This document shows positions 12,381 through 24,245 of a DNA stretch of 64,000 nt, piece by piece. The stretch is taken from positions 20,533,001 through 20,597,000 of the forward strand of contig NC_079885.1 of the NCBI RefSeq assembly GCF_029227915.1, written 5' to 3'. The stretch is from Hydractinia symbiolongicarpus. Lineage: Eukaryota; Cnidaria; Hydrozoa; Anthoathecata; Hydractiniidae. A program made the position numbers and the translations under genes. Below the pieces are notes generated by a model. It saw only the letters and a list, made by a program, of their open reading frames with translations, ran no database searches and had not been told where the DNA came from. Each line of letters opens with the position of its first letter. The first letter of the stretch is position 1.

Positions 12381-12632
12381 ATGAAGCTGCTACATGTTGT
12401 CTTCCTTATCTTGTTTCTGGAATTATCATCTGGACATACTCGAAGACTCTACTGCAAACGGAAGAATAGTTGTAAAAGCTTTCAAGATGGTCAGAGAAAA
12501 CAATGTGGACCGACTTTTGTTTGGTTATGTCAGTGGTATCGGTGTGAGTGGATACGAAGAGAAAGATGTCAGATTATTCCCGTTTACAAAACAGTTTGTG
12601 GGGATTTCTTTGAAGACTGTTTCTGGTTTTAA
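12381..12632 (+). CDS. Small secreted cysteine-rich protein (83 aa)
   Basis: The single-exon ORF starts at an ATG. Its first 18 residues are a clear signal peptide (MKLL, then a hydrophobic run ending in SSG). The mature part of about 65 residues is basic and aromatic, with eight cysteines at 25, 31, 42, 50, 55, 63, 73 and 80, enough for four disulfides, and ends in FWF. A possible poly(A) signal ATTAAA lies at 12644-12649, directly after the stop. I do not recognise the spacing as a named family; it could be a defence, venom-type or matrix peptide. A second ORF in another frame (12394-12648) overlaps it and lacks a signal peptide. Evidence is ORF composition only. Confidence 0.5.
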   Translation: MKLLHVVFLILFLELSSGHTRRLYCKRKNSCKSFQDGQRKQCGPTFVWLCQWYRCEWIRRERCQIIPVYKTVCGDFFEDCFWF

Positions 12633-12840
12633 ACGGAAATGTTATTAAAGATAAATTTAAGGTTTGTTGTTGAAAATGTTTATGTGTGTGTACTTGAAAT
12701 CTAAGACCACTGACTGTCAACGACGGATTTAACCCAAAGCCACAAAAATAAGTTTAGCAACAACAAAAAGCCGCACTACCATTTATATTTCGAAGCCTGA
12801 GCGGGAGAAAAAAAGGAGAAGTGCAAGGGAAAAGGAGAGC

Positions 12841-12882
12841 ACCAACCTCGTCACCAGGCCACAGGTGACGAGGTTGGTGTGT
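12841..12882. repeat. Perfect hairpin
   Basis: CACCAACCTCGTCACC, a short loop, and GGTGACGAGGTTGGTG form a stem of about 16 bp. It resembles the ends of other foldback repeats in the window with AACCTCGT-type termini. Confidence 0.7.
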
Positions 12883-13017
12883 TTTTTTAAGATGTTCCAC
12901 AAATTAAGGGCGAGAAAATTAAAGAGGCGCAAAATTTAAGGGAATAGAAAACGTTAAACCGTCCGCGATTAACCATGTTTCCTTTTTCACTTTGTATGAA
13001 AGTAACTTGTGTGCAAA

Positions 13018-13060
13018 ACCATGGAGGTATGAAAAAACGCCTTTTATACCTCCATGGCAA
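13018..13060. repeat. Hairpin
   Basis: CCATGGAGGTAT and ATACCTCCATGG flank about 15 bases. No gene context is evident. Confidence 0.65.
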
Positions 13061-14952
13061 AACTAATCGACCGCATATATTGTTCTGTTTTTAGATAGAT
13101 GGCAAATTCGCCAGCATAGAACAAGAGCTTGGCAAGTTGCATAATATTGTAATTTTTAAGTAGTTATAAAAAGGAAACAATGTTTAATATATATAAAAAG
13201 TAAATTGTTTATTTGAAAATTTCGAAGCTAAAGTTACCTGAATTTGTACTTGCAGTACTTTCTCAGTTTTCTTTGCTATAGCGAATAAGGCGCCTAAGTG
13301 CAATTTATTGTCTATGTAGTAAACTTTACACCTTTTAGGCCCTCATCGTGGATAAAATGACAAGTGTTCTTTTGGCGCGCATTAATGACTAAAAAGTGAC
13401 AATTGATCTTCCAAAAGTCATTCAACAATCAAATCCTATCCGGAAACTTTCGAATACTCTGTACTGTATCGAAATTTGGTAAAAAAACCATTTTTGCAAG
13501 CTGGTGTGTTTAATTTGTACAGGTTTAATTGTGAAAATAATGGGGAATGTCGCAAAAATGCCCGCAATCGTTTCACAAGAAATTTTACCTGCAAAGCATA
13601 GTCACAAGAAAATGTAAAATCTCGTACTATTTTTTATTCGTTCTATACTTGCGGAATCGTTAACATCCAATTACGTCCAAGTCGGTAATATTTTTCTAAA
13701 ATTATAAGTTTTTTCACAGAAAACGTTTTTAGTTAGGGAGGACAGGTATTATCATCAAAATACTTTTCTGAATTAGAAACAAAAAGAAAAATCCTTTATT
13801 TCCGATGATATAAATATCTTTTGTAAATAAATATGTCTCTCTGCTTACAAAATCTTTTTGGTCAAAAATACATTTTTTTTAAAGAAAACTAAGTTTTCCA
13901 GCTATACAGAACTGAAACAAAAATAACAGTTTCCAAAACACTCTTCGTTAAATATAATAAAAATATTAATATGAACTTTTTCTGTTTTAAAATCTTGGCC
14001 ATGGAAATAATGATTATTTGTAGAGAACAGATGGGAGAAGGGCAAGCAAACCTGTAGCAGAAATGTTTTTTTAACGAAGACTAATATTAAAGGTTCGAAC
14101 ACAATATTTCTCGAACAAAACAACTACGGGGAAATTGACCGTACACATTTGGTAAAATTTTACAAAGGATTTATTTTTGTAGATCTGGGGGGGGGGGGGG
14201 GGGGCGGGGTGAAAGGGGTAAATGGCGCACACTGATTTGGCGGGAGGGCAGGACAAGCTACGCAAAAAATACAAGAAACATGATTTTTTTGTGTGGAAAT
14301 TGAGAGTAATTACTGGTGAGGGTGGAAGGAGTTTATAGCGCAGAATAAATTGGCGGAAGGGCGGGACAAGTTACGCGAAAAATACAAGCTACATAACCAA
14401 AAAATATGTTTAAAAGAAGTATGTTTAAAAACATAACATATTTGGAACATCAAATACGACATTATATTAATAACGTTACACGTCATATCCCCAGAGCTTC
14501 GGCGAAGACAACGACATCAAGACTTCTTGAAATGTTGGCTGCGTTAACCCCTAAATTGAAAATCAAACCATGCAAAAACTAACTTAAAAAATCGAAGTTT
14601 CTAGAAAAATCTTAATGGCGGATATATTTTTATCGAATACCACTTCGAAAAATAAATCAGCTCAGAGCAAGTACGCTGACAAAAAAAATTAAGCAAAAAT
14701 GAGCGAGACAAACACCTGTCTTTGTTTCTACCTATTAATAAAATCAAGACACATTGGATATCAAATTTAACCATACAGTTGACGCTGATTTGCTTAAAAA
14801 CATATCCGCGCGACAGGCATGGTGTGTAGTATGGACCCTCATATCATGTATAAGAAAATGATAGGTAGCTTTACTACGCACACAGTTCGTCTTTTATGCT
14901 AACTGCTGTGTTCACACTAGAATGACAACGAACCTGAAAATGAGAGGAAAGT

Positions 14953-15782
14953 TCAAATCGTAGCGTAGTGACTCATTGTTAGAAAGCCGTTGACTTCCTT
15001 GTATACTGGATAAACCGGCTTTACGTAGCATAAACCGCCATCCTGACATGGGACAGTTGGGAAGACAGCACCTGGCGGAAACATTGGTGTGGTATGCTGG
15101 TGGATGCTTCTAGGGTTGTAGAACGCTGGCGGAAAGAAGGTTACTTCCGGCCGATTTCCAGTCGCTGATACAACTACAACTTTCTCTGCCGTTACACTGG
15201 AAGTTTTATCAAAGTTAACTTCTGCTGCCATTGTTAGAGCATTATCAAATATTTCTTCTTCCTCAGAAGCATTAAAACTAACTGCATGAGGTAATAATAT
15301 GTTGTCTTTCTGGGTGAAATTTTGAATTAGTGAAATGTCAACATTTGTTTCTGTCTTAATTGTATCAAGATTGTTTGATGGTTTCAACAAATCACTAGGT
15401 TCGGTTGATGTACCTAAAATGTGTTTTTCTGCAGTCGTTGTTTCTGGTCTTTGTACGTCCGTTGTTTCCTGCTTTCGTACGACTGTTGTTTCCTGCTTTC
15501 GTACGACCGTTGTTTCCTGCTTTCGTACGACCGTTTTTTTCTGCTTTCGTACGGCCGTTGTTTCTGGTCCTTGTGTAGACTTTGTTTCTGTGCCATTTCT
15601 GCGACGGTCGTAATCAATAAACTCAGCTTTCTCAGATTGTCTCTTTAAAGGCTGTACATTGGGGAGGAAAAAGGTGATTTTCCATAGTTTAAGAAGGTGG
15701 CCAGAATTTACACCAAACCAACAGACTAATCCCACGAGAATGTGAAGGTTGACAGGTTCTCGAGCTCCATTAAGAAAATCCT
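14953..15782 (-). CDS. 3' coding exon, possibly the last exon of the Mextli-like gene
   Basis: The frame is open for about 276 codons to a TAA, without an ATG near its start. It begins at a plausible TTTTAG acceptor at 15783-15784, so I read it as a terminal exon. The product starts EDFLNGAREPVNLH if spliced in phase 1, has a short hydrophobic stretch, then a Thr/Lys-rich part with an 8-residue repeat around VRKQETT (four 24-bp units near 15450-15560), and ends in a Pro/Tyr-rich tail. A phase-1 donor (GTAGAG) inside the last Mextli-like exon near 16119 would join it. It could also belong to a separate gene. Confidence 0.45.
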
Positions 15783-16052
15783 CTAAAATCTTATGGATCG
15801 TAAATGTTTAAGCTACTCAGCCATGATATGAAGGTCGTGAAAAAGACTAGATTTAATACCGCGAATCTAGAGGGGCATCCTAACAAAACAAGTAAAAATG
15901 GCCAACATAAAATCCTGTCTGCGCTGCACTCTCCCAGTAAATATTTGTGTATTGCAAAACATAAATCATTTAGGGTTACCAACAAAAACCCTTAATGAAA
16001 ATTCCCTTGCTTGTGTAACTGATAAATTTTATACTATTATGATAACATTCAT

Positions 16053-19000
16053 TTAGAGCACAAACATAACCCTGTTTTGATTCCCCAGGTTTGGTGACAA
16101 CGCTGACGAAACCTGGTTGTACCCTCTACCAACCTCTTCCAAGATCATGCATTCCACAGCAGGTTCATCGTGCAACACCTTCTTTAACGATTCCGGAAAC
16201 TGATTAGCCAACATACATTTTGCTAAAGCTAACAAGTCGTCTCTAGTATATACAAATCGTTGCTTGGTATCTTCAACTTCTGCAGTGGAAATTTCTTTAA
16301 ACAAGAAAAAAAAAAGTTACCCGTGTTCCAGCTACACAGTTCAGGAGCTATCTGCTTGGGTGGGTTAAAAAACGCTGTCACTGAAGTATATATACGCTTT
16401 TAAAACTTTCAGAAAACGACATTGCTGCAGGCGTTAAAAATAACATAATGTTCTTGTAAAAAATTCTGATTCTTTAACTCACCTTTGCGCGCTAGCGTAG
16501 GCGAAACACGCCATGATTTATCGCCCGTAAAACGTTTGTCCACATAGTCGCATAACTCTTGCACAGAGAACTTCTCGCTTTTATCTGGCGCCTCGCTTAT
16601 GCACCACAAAAGCTATAATAACAAAGAAAAACATGAACAAAGGTCGTAAAAGAATACAGAAATATCATTTTACATCATCACTATGATGCGCAGATCTGTT
16701 TCCACAAAACAGGTTCGTTACCTCAATATTAGTTTTCTGAAATATCTGCAATGCTTTCGAGACTTGATAAGGGAAGCCAGAAATAAAGACGCCCAAACCT
16801 GAATGTGCACAATAAAGATTATACAATCATTCAAAGCATGACCCTGACCCTCCACAGAGAAGCTCAGTCTCCGCAAACAAGTAATTTCACAGCGAACAAC
16901 AAAAAGATTTAACAGGCTAGTGGGAATAATTACGACAATTTTTACAACTCAACAATCTCCGTCGGCAATCAGATGCTTTAACATTTCGACTATTTTATCT
17001 ACGAATATTTCCATGACAAACACTACGTGGGAACAGTATGTATTTTAGTGATTTTTTCTATATCAAGCTATGACGCAAAAGTTGCTTCGCTTCATCCTTC
17101 GCTTCAAAAATCCTTCAAGAAGTAATAACACCACGTACGGAAGACTCAACAAACAAACAACACAAACAAACAAAAAGAAAAAACTTACACAAACTAATAA
17201 ATAAAAACACAAACACACAAACAAACAAAACAAACGAACAACACAAACAAAGAAATAGTAAAATACCATTGTCGTTTTCCATGATAACGATCCTTCCACC
17301 TGAGATGCGTAGAGCATTACTCACAAATGTGCGCACCCCCTGTATGTTGTCAAGACAAGCCATCATCTCCGTCGGGATGTAGAAGAAATGACCCTACACG
17401 TAAAGAAAACAAAAGTATTAATCCTGTTTTGTTGTTCACCTTCGAAGCAACACATTAAGAACAGAGGAAACGAAATATCAATAACTTACGTGTTGCGAAC
17501 GAAAACTTCCAACTTCTTCGAATATAAGTTTCTTGCCATCCTAAATGCATATTTATTTCATCTCTATGAAATGTGTAATGCATTGCAGTGCCAGGAATAA
17601 TAAAAATTGAATTTTAGGGTTGGATTAACAGGATATCCTAACTACTATTAACTTATCAACCGCATAGCAGTATAAAGTAACTAAAGGTTGGTACGTACCC
17701 TACAACTTTTCTCATCTCCACTAATTGTTATCTCCACTTTATCATCATCTTGCTCCACTATCTCCATGTATACATTCAATAATGCCTGAAACAGTTAAAA
17801 AACAAACCATGCTATTCGTTAGTCCATTAAATAATTCATCAGGTTATAGTAAGGTTAGCTGTACCTTGACTTATTGTAAAAAAATTGAATAAACCAAGTT
17901 TCGATCTTCACATGGGAATATCAAACACAAGCATAAACAATCAAAAATGTGAATTTCTACTACTTATTCACTAAGTAACTTTGTGACAAAAATCAGAAAA
18001 CAACTAATGAGTAGGACAAGATTATACTTTCAAGGGCAAGGCTAAAGATGTCTTGACAAGTTGGGAGTATTATGCGTTATTTTTCTCACACAAATAAAAC
18101 GCTTATGCAATAAAACAAATACACACATGCCAAACAACACCCATGTCCATGGTAAAATTTCTTAGGACCATTAGCATGTCAAAAAAAGTACAAACCTCGA
18201 TTGTTTTTAACTTGTTACTAAATCGATTGAGTATCTCATCCACAGTAAACTCGAGTGGAATTTTTATGGTAACAATACGTGTTATGACATTGTCGATCAT
18301 CTCTTCTGCCTTTCTAGGAGTAAAAATTGGTAACAAGAATTCACAGCACGAAAAAACCATTAACATGACAATGCAATGAAATACCACAAGCCTTTTTTTG
18401 TAATAGTTGCCGCAACAGCTTCATTAGAGTGCAAATGACTTGATCAGTGATTTAATATAACTAGTCAGTGACGCGTGGAAAAACCCACAAGTTTGCCTGT
18501 CCTTTATATACTGCATCGTGTGTGTCTCGCTACTTGCGGTACCATTTTGCTTGACATACAGATGCATACAGGTATTATAATATAGACTAGTCTGTCACCC
18601 GTGGAAATATCCACGGGGTTGCCTGTCCTTTATATTTCGCAGACAGACAGACAAAATATGGCTATTATTAACGAGATCATATTACTTCAAAAAGTAACAT
18701 ACTTTATATCCTCATCGCAGCCAGTTATGGAAAGCTCTCTCATTTGTTCTTGTTTGGGTTCTGTTTGCCTTTTTACTAAAATTAAAAATAAGTTTGTCTC
18801 AACTGGCATAAACGTTTTATCTTTAGCATTAAAGCATGGCAATGTCATTCATAACCAAGAAAAAACCCTGGCATGTGCAGCAGGCGTAATACATACTATG
18901 TAAATGTCAATGTTTTCATCAAAGCATTCAAATGCAAGTTAATTGGTTTAATCAGCCTGTTTAGTTGCTTAGGGTTTGTTGTTTAGGGTTTGAACTAAAT

Positions 19001-21000
19001 CTCAGCTTCAGTCCTTAGCAACTTAAGTGTAGCACATAGCTTTTCATGACAAAACATTCCAAGAAAAATGGTTGACACCTTTTGCATCGCTGATTTTCTT
19101 TTTTTCTTCCAGTACCTTCTCCTCATCAAGCTGGGGTTTCATACCAAGTGCACCAGTGATAAGTCGATGTGCAGTTAAACAAGTGGTATCTGACCTTTCC
19201 GGTTCTACATAGAAAGAAAAGAAAAACATGTTCAGAAGGCAGAAACCTACTGGACTGTCTCAGTCAGAAAAGAATGAGCAACATGTTATGAGCTAGAAGG
19301 TCTGTTACCTTCCATCTGATTCATCATGATGGTAGTGTTTGTTTGAATTTCCAGTTTTCGTAAAACTGCACCTTCATAACCAACAACTAAAGAAATATAG
19401 TATATATTAAGCCACATTAAGCCAAATTGTCACACCAGATGATTTGAAAAAGAAACAAGTTCACTCAGCATTATTTTTTTCTGAGCATTTTTCAAAAATA
19501 CTCGTACTACTTTACCATAGACTATTGCATTTCTTTTCCATTTCTATCATTAGAAATTTTCAATATACAAAATAAATTTGTGGCAGTATTTTTGCATAAT
19601 TAGTTAATTAGCCAAAATGGGGCAGTAAAATAAAAGTTTTATGACACCTTTTTTATTGAGACTAAACAAAATCACATAAGTGTTGCATGGATGTAGAACC
19701 AAAAATATTTTACCTCTGCCAACACAACGTTCTGGAATTCTTATTGTTTTGGTCGTTTTTTCCTGATCTCTGAAGAATATAAAAAAGTAAAAACTATAAT
19801 AAAAAAATGCACCATAGTAAAAAATACCAGCAATTTTTAAAGAAATTACACTCACTCAGCTACAAAATGTGTTTCAGAGATTTTTCTGCTCCAAGATGGT
19901 TTACCAGATTGTCCTTGCTCTTCTGCACTAAAAACATCACTTTCAACATCATCACCACTTGCATCTAATGGTCTTTTTTCATCATCTACTGTCATATTAA
20001 TGCTTGAGTCATCATCAGTGGAGGGAGTGCTTGAACGGCGACACTCATCACTCTCACTGTTGCTCAACTGACGATCTAGAGCAGCTGGATTGTCAATATT
20101 CAAGGGGTATGGAACTTCCTGCAAAAACTCTTCAGTACCATCTAAAATGTATGTGCCTGACCTCACAATTTTTTTATATATTTCTAAATACAAATTGACC
20201 TTTTTGTCCTTGTTACATACTTGTTCTAAAACATCCAAGCCTAAAACTTTGCCAAACTTTGTAATGGAACCACTACCTTTCACCAAAACTGTTCGAATTA
20301 ACTTTTGGATCAAAAGAATATGTTCACTTTTATGTTCGCTGTGTAATGAATAACAAATTAAACCATATGCCAACAACATGAAAACATCATTAAGAGTTCC
20401 ATAATCATTGGCCAGTGATTCTATATATTCTCTGGTGTCGGCAATTATTTGTTCAATAACACTCACAATGGATTTCGTCTCTCTTGCTACCATTTTATTC
20501 AACTTATACATGTTTATTAACAGACACATAACTCCAATGTCAGTTCCATTTAAGGGTGAAACATTCCGAAGCTTTTTTTGTAATAATTTTAGATGTTCTT
20601 GTATCAGTGGCTGAACACATTCGAAAATGCTGTCAGAACAACCTGACGTAAGGGTATCTATTATATTTGCAGACACTGGAAAAGACTTTGTTAGAAGTTC
20701 ACGGATAGATCTTTCATACAACAAATACAGAATAGCAGCAGGTGTAGAATTTGAAGAGGAAGAAATACTTCCCCGAATAATATTTACAAGTCTGTTAACA
20801 AACATTGTACTATACTTTGCATAATTCTTTTCATTCAGGTGCATCAATTCATTGTTTAATGCAATCCATTTCTTCATATCGATTTCTGATGCTTTTTCAG
20901 TTGGAAGTGATTCTTCAGGAAAAGAATTTGATAAATGTCTTGGTCTTCTTAATGGTTGCGCAGGTATTTTCTGTAAATCAACCAACTTTGTAAATGACAT
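16053..21000 (-). CDS. mxt: Mextli-like eIF4E-binding translation factor (MIF4G + KH)
   Basis: Mextli binds eIF4E and promotes translation through an eIF4G-like scaffold in the cytoplasm. Eleven exons join in frame to 742 aa: 19856-21000, 19714-19769, 19309-19386, 19079-19204, 18196-18305, 17699-17785, 17490-17540, 17267-17393, 16722-16798, 16483-16612, 16053-16294. Residues about 45-235 are all-helical and MIF4G-like. An acidic Ser-rich linker follows (about 285-380). Then comes a KH-like segment (about 388-450) with RIPERCVGR and a GYEG (GxxG) loop. The last exon has YTRDDLL at about 678-684, a canonical YxxxxL-phi eIF4E-binding motif. This MIF4G, KH, 4E-motif order is that of Mextli. The extreme C-terminus is uncertain: the last 20 or so codons may be intron read-through, with exon 14953-15782 as the true end. 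Confidence 0.78.
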
Positions 21001-21840
21001 GGTCTAAATTCTGAGAGAAAATGAAAACAAAGTACTAAACTTTGGATAAAATTTTACACATTTTTAACACATTAAAACTACACACTGAAAAAAATAACCT
21101 TTTTACAAATTTACAATCAAAATTTGCTAAAATTCTAGGCATGGCAACCCTATTGCATGCATCAGCTCAGGCTAGCTATATTTGAAATCTCATTATCATT
21201 TTATATATAGCCTCAAACATAAATAACGTGGGATGTGGTGAGTTGTTGCAGAGCATGAAAAAGTTTTACTAGAAACAAACAAATTCTTCACAGAAACGTA
21301 GTAAAAATAATTTTAGCTGCTCTAAAACAATCACAAGCTTTGTAACAATTTCTTTTAAAAAAATACTTATATTAAATTGCTCCCAATACATGTTAAAAAA
21401 AAATTAATAAGTTGGTGGTAATTTTATTGATCTTTCATGTCAATATCTAAGCCAAAATTGTCAGTAAATTATATAACCTGTTTTTATACAGTGAAGTTGT
21501 TCTTAGCATTTTGCATTAGGTTCCATGTGTTGGCAAGGAAGATGCTTGAAGAGAAAGCCTAAGGATTTGAGTTGAATGCTTGGACCAGTACGCTTATAAT
21601 TCTCAAATGTAGCAAAAATGCACTCGCAACAAGGCAAGTTCAGAAAAGTAAAGCACAGGCACCTTTTTTTGGTTTAAAGTAGTAGCAGCAATAGAAAACA
21701 GAATGGACTTTTGAAAGTGAAAAGAAATTATGTAGACGCATACAAAAAAGTTATCACTTAAACCAATCAGTTAAAATAAACTTGGGTCAGTTATAATTGG
21801 TTTCAATTGAGCTATATAGCATATAGTAGTAAAATATTGC
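21001..21840. other. Upstream region of the Mextli-like gene
   Basis: AT-rich sequence between the start codon and the LINE. I see no TATA box, RNA gene or ORF that I can defend. Confidence 0.5.
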
Positions 21841-21844
21841 AGCG

Positions 21845-24245
21845 ACATCATCATCATTCTCGGCTTAACGTCCGTTTTCCATGCTAGCATCGGTTGGACG
21901 GGGTATATTAATGACCCTCTTCCAATCTCATCTAGACTGTGTTAGATCTAAACTCAACTTCCTCTGTATCAAGTCTGTCTTTATAACCTCCTGCCAAGTC
22001 TTTCTCGGTCTGCCTCTGGGCTTTGCCCCAGGAACTATCAAGTCTCTACACTTTCTTACCCAATTATCCTCCTCCATTCTTTCCAAGTGCCCCAGCCAGT
22101 TCAATCTTCTTATCTGGATAACATCTTTAATTCTACGGAGACTTAGCCTGCTTCTTAGCTCATCTGAACTCTTTCTGAGACTGGTGTTACACATCCACCT
22201 AACCATTCTCATATCATTCCTTTCTAAACGGTCAAGATCTTTCTGCTTCACTGCCCATGTCAAACTACCGTACAACATAACACTTCTTACACAGGCCTCA
22301 TACAACCTACCTTTTACCTCAATTGACAGGACTCTGCTAGTCAACAAAGGAAGTAACTCTCTGAACTTTTTCCAAGCAGAACCTATCCTGCAAGTAACAC
22401 TTCTTCCAACACCCCCTTCACTGCCCAACATATCACCTAAGTAACAGAAGTTCTCAACTATCTCTAACGAGCCACTGTTGTACATCATTAAAGCTGGAAA
22501 TACTTCATTCTCTATAATCTCACCTTTGCAACGCTTGCATACAAACTGTATGTCAGCTCTTAACCTTCCACTAATACCACTGCACTTCTTATGTACCCAA
22601 TGCTTGCAAGTCTGACAAAAAATTGAGTTACTACCAACCCCTTTTCTGCAAACTCCACAAGGCCATTTTCCAACTACAAGGTCACACTTCGCTGCAATGC
22701 TACTAATCATGACTTTAGACTTTGCTGTGTTTACCTTTAGCCCTTTCTCTTCTAGTCCTTTCTTCTACTTCTCAAACTTTTCAACTAATTCTTCCATCGA
22801 CTCTGCTATGAGAACCAAATCATCTGCATACAATAACTCCCATGGACAACCTGTTCTGAACTCCATCGACAGCGCTTCTAAGACTAGAATAAACACCAAA
22901 GGGCTAAGTACAGAACCCTGATGTACACCAACATTTACACTAAATTCATCACTAAGTGAATCGTTAATCCTGACACGACTTCTAGCATTGCTGTACATAG
23001 ACTGTACCATCGTAACTAGCCACACATCCAAACCTAATTTTCTCATAGCCCACCAAATAACTTTACGTGGCACTCTATCAAAAGCTTTCTCTAAATCTAC
23101 AAAGGCAAAATAGAGATTCTTTCTCTTTCCTAAATACTTTTCCTGAAGCTGTCTGAGTAAAAATATTGCATCTGTAGAGCCACGCCCTGGAACAAAACCA
23201 AATTGCATCTCATCTATATCAATTCTTTTTCTAAGTAACTTATCAATCACTCTTTCAATAACTTTCATTACTTGATCAACCAACTTCAAACCTCTATAGT
23301 TACCCCTTTCTAATGCATCACCCTTGCCCTTGAAACAATTCACTATTACACTCGACTGCCACTCACTCGGAATAGCACCATCCTTTATAATCTGGTTAGC
23401 AAGACTTGTAATAAGCTCAACTCCAATATATTCAGATGCTTTTACCATCTCTGCAACAATACCTGATACTCCTGCAGCCTTGCCAATCTTCAATTTCCTA
23501 ATAGCCTCCACTACCCATTCTGTCTTGATCTGCATAGCTGGCCCTTCTACAACATCATCATCAGACAAATTATCCTCGTCCCAATCAAACTCAGTGTTAA
23601 GCAACCTCTGATAATGATTCTTTCAAGCTGCCCTTTTCTCCTCCTCTGTGCTAGCCAAAACACCTTCATCATTACGTATACACTTCTCACCTCTAACATC
23701 TTGATTAGTCTTCTTCATTTGCTTTGCTATCTTGAATACCTCATTGCGCTGGTCTTCCCTTCTTAACACATCTGCAAATCTGTTTCTCTCTGCTTCTGAT
23801 TTTGCCTTATACACTGCTGTACGAGCGCGATGCTTAGCTTCTAAGTAAATATTTTTACTACCACCTGACTTCCACTCTTTCCAAAGTTTCCTCTTTTCCT
23901 TTATACACTGGTCAACTTCATTATTCCACCACCAGGTCTGTCTATGTCTAGCTGGTCCTTTCGTCCACCCACAGGTATCATCAGAAGCTTCTAGAAGACA
24001 ATTCTTCAAAGTAGTCCAAGTACTTTCAACATTGTCACTATCACATTGACTATTGTAGGCTAACTGCTGAACTTTTGCACTAAAGTGTCTTGCTACAATC
24101 TCTTCCTTCAGCTTCCAGACTTTTCGACAGGGCCTGTACTTTCCCTTGGCTTCTTTAACACTCTTCAAGATAATATCACAAACCAGCAACCTATGCTGGG
24201 AAACACACTCTTCCCCCGATATAACTTTCACGTCCTTCACCACGA
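21845..24245 (-). mobile_element. RTE-type LINE retrotransposon, 5'-truncated and disabled
   Basis: One frame runs from the last piece of the endonuclease (SQHRLLV, with its catalytic-type His) through a linker and a reverse transcriptase with NYRGLKL, FVDLEKAFDRVPR, HQGSVLSPL and YADDLVLIAES. It ends in a C-terminal part with a C/H-rich zinc finger (WPCGVCRKG...CQTCKHWVHKKC) and RLNWLGHLERMEEDNW. Two in-frame stops break it, near 23620 (TGA) and 22763 (TAG); both sit where related elements are expected to have Trp. Most of the endonuclease is missing, typical of 5' truncation. The 3' tail after 21890 ends in an ATGATG microsatellite, as in RTE elements. Confidence 0.88.

Larger units (their letters stand above)
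12633..14952. other. Intergenic with hairpins and a G-run
   Basis: No gene is supported. It contains two strong hairpins (listed separately), a run of about 17 G at 14187-14204, and an imperfect direct duplication: 14208-14281 and 14321-14395 share AGGGCRGGACAAGYTACGC followed by AAAAATACAAG. Confidence 0.5.

Noticed and set aside
12394-12648. Second ORF overlapping the secreted peptide
   Set aside because: No signal peptide or family motif; the frame with the signal and eight cysteines is the more credible one.
22900-23611. Plus-strand ORFs opposite the LINE
   Set aside because: Antisense shadows of the reverse transcriptase frame.
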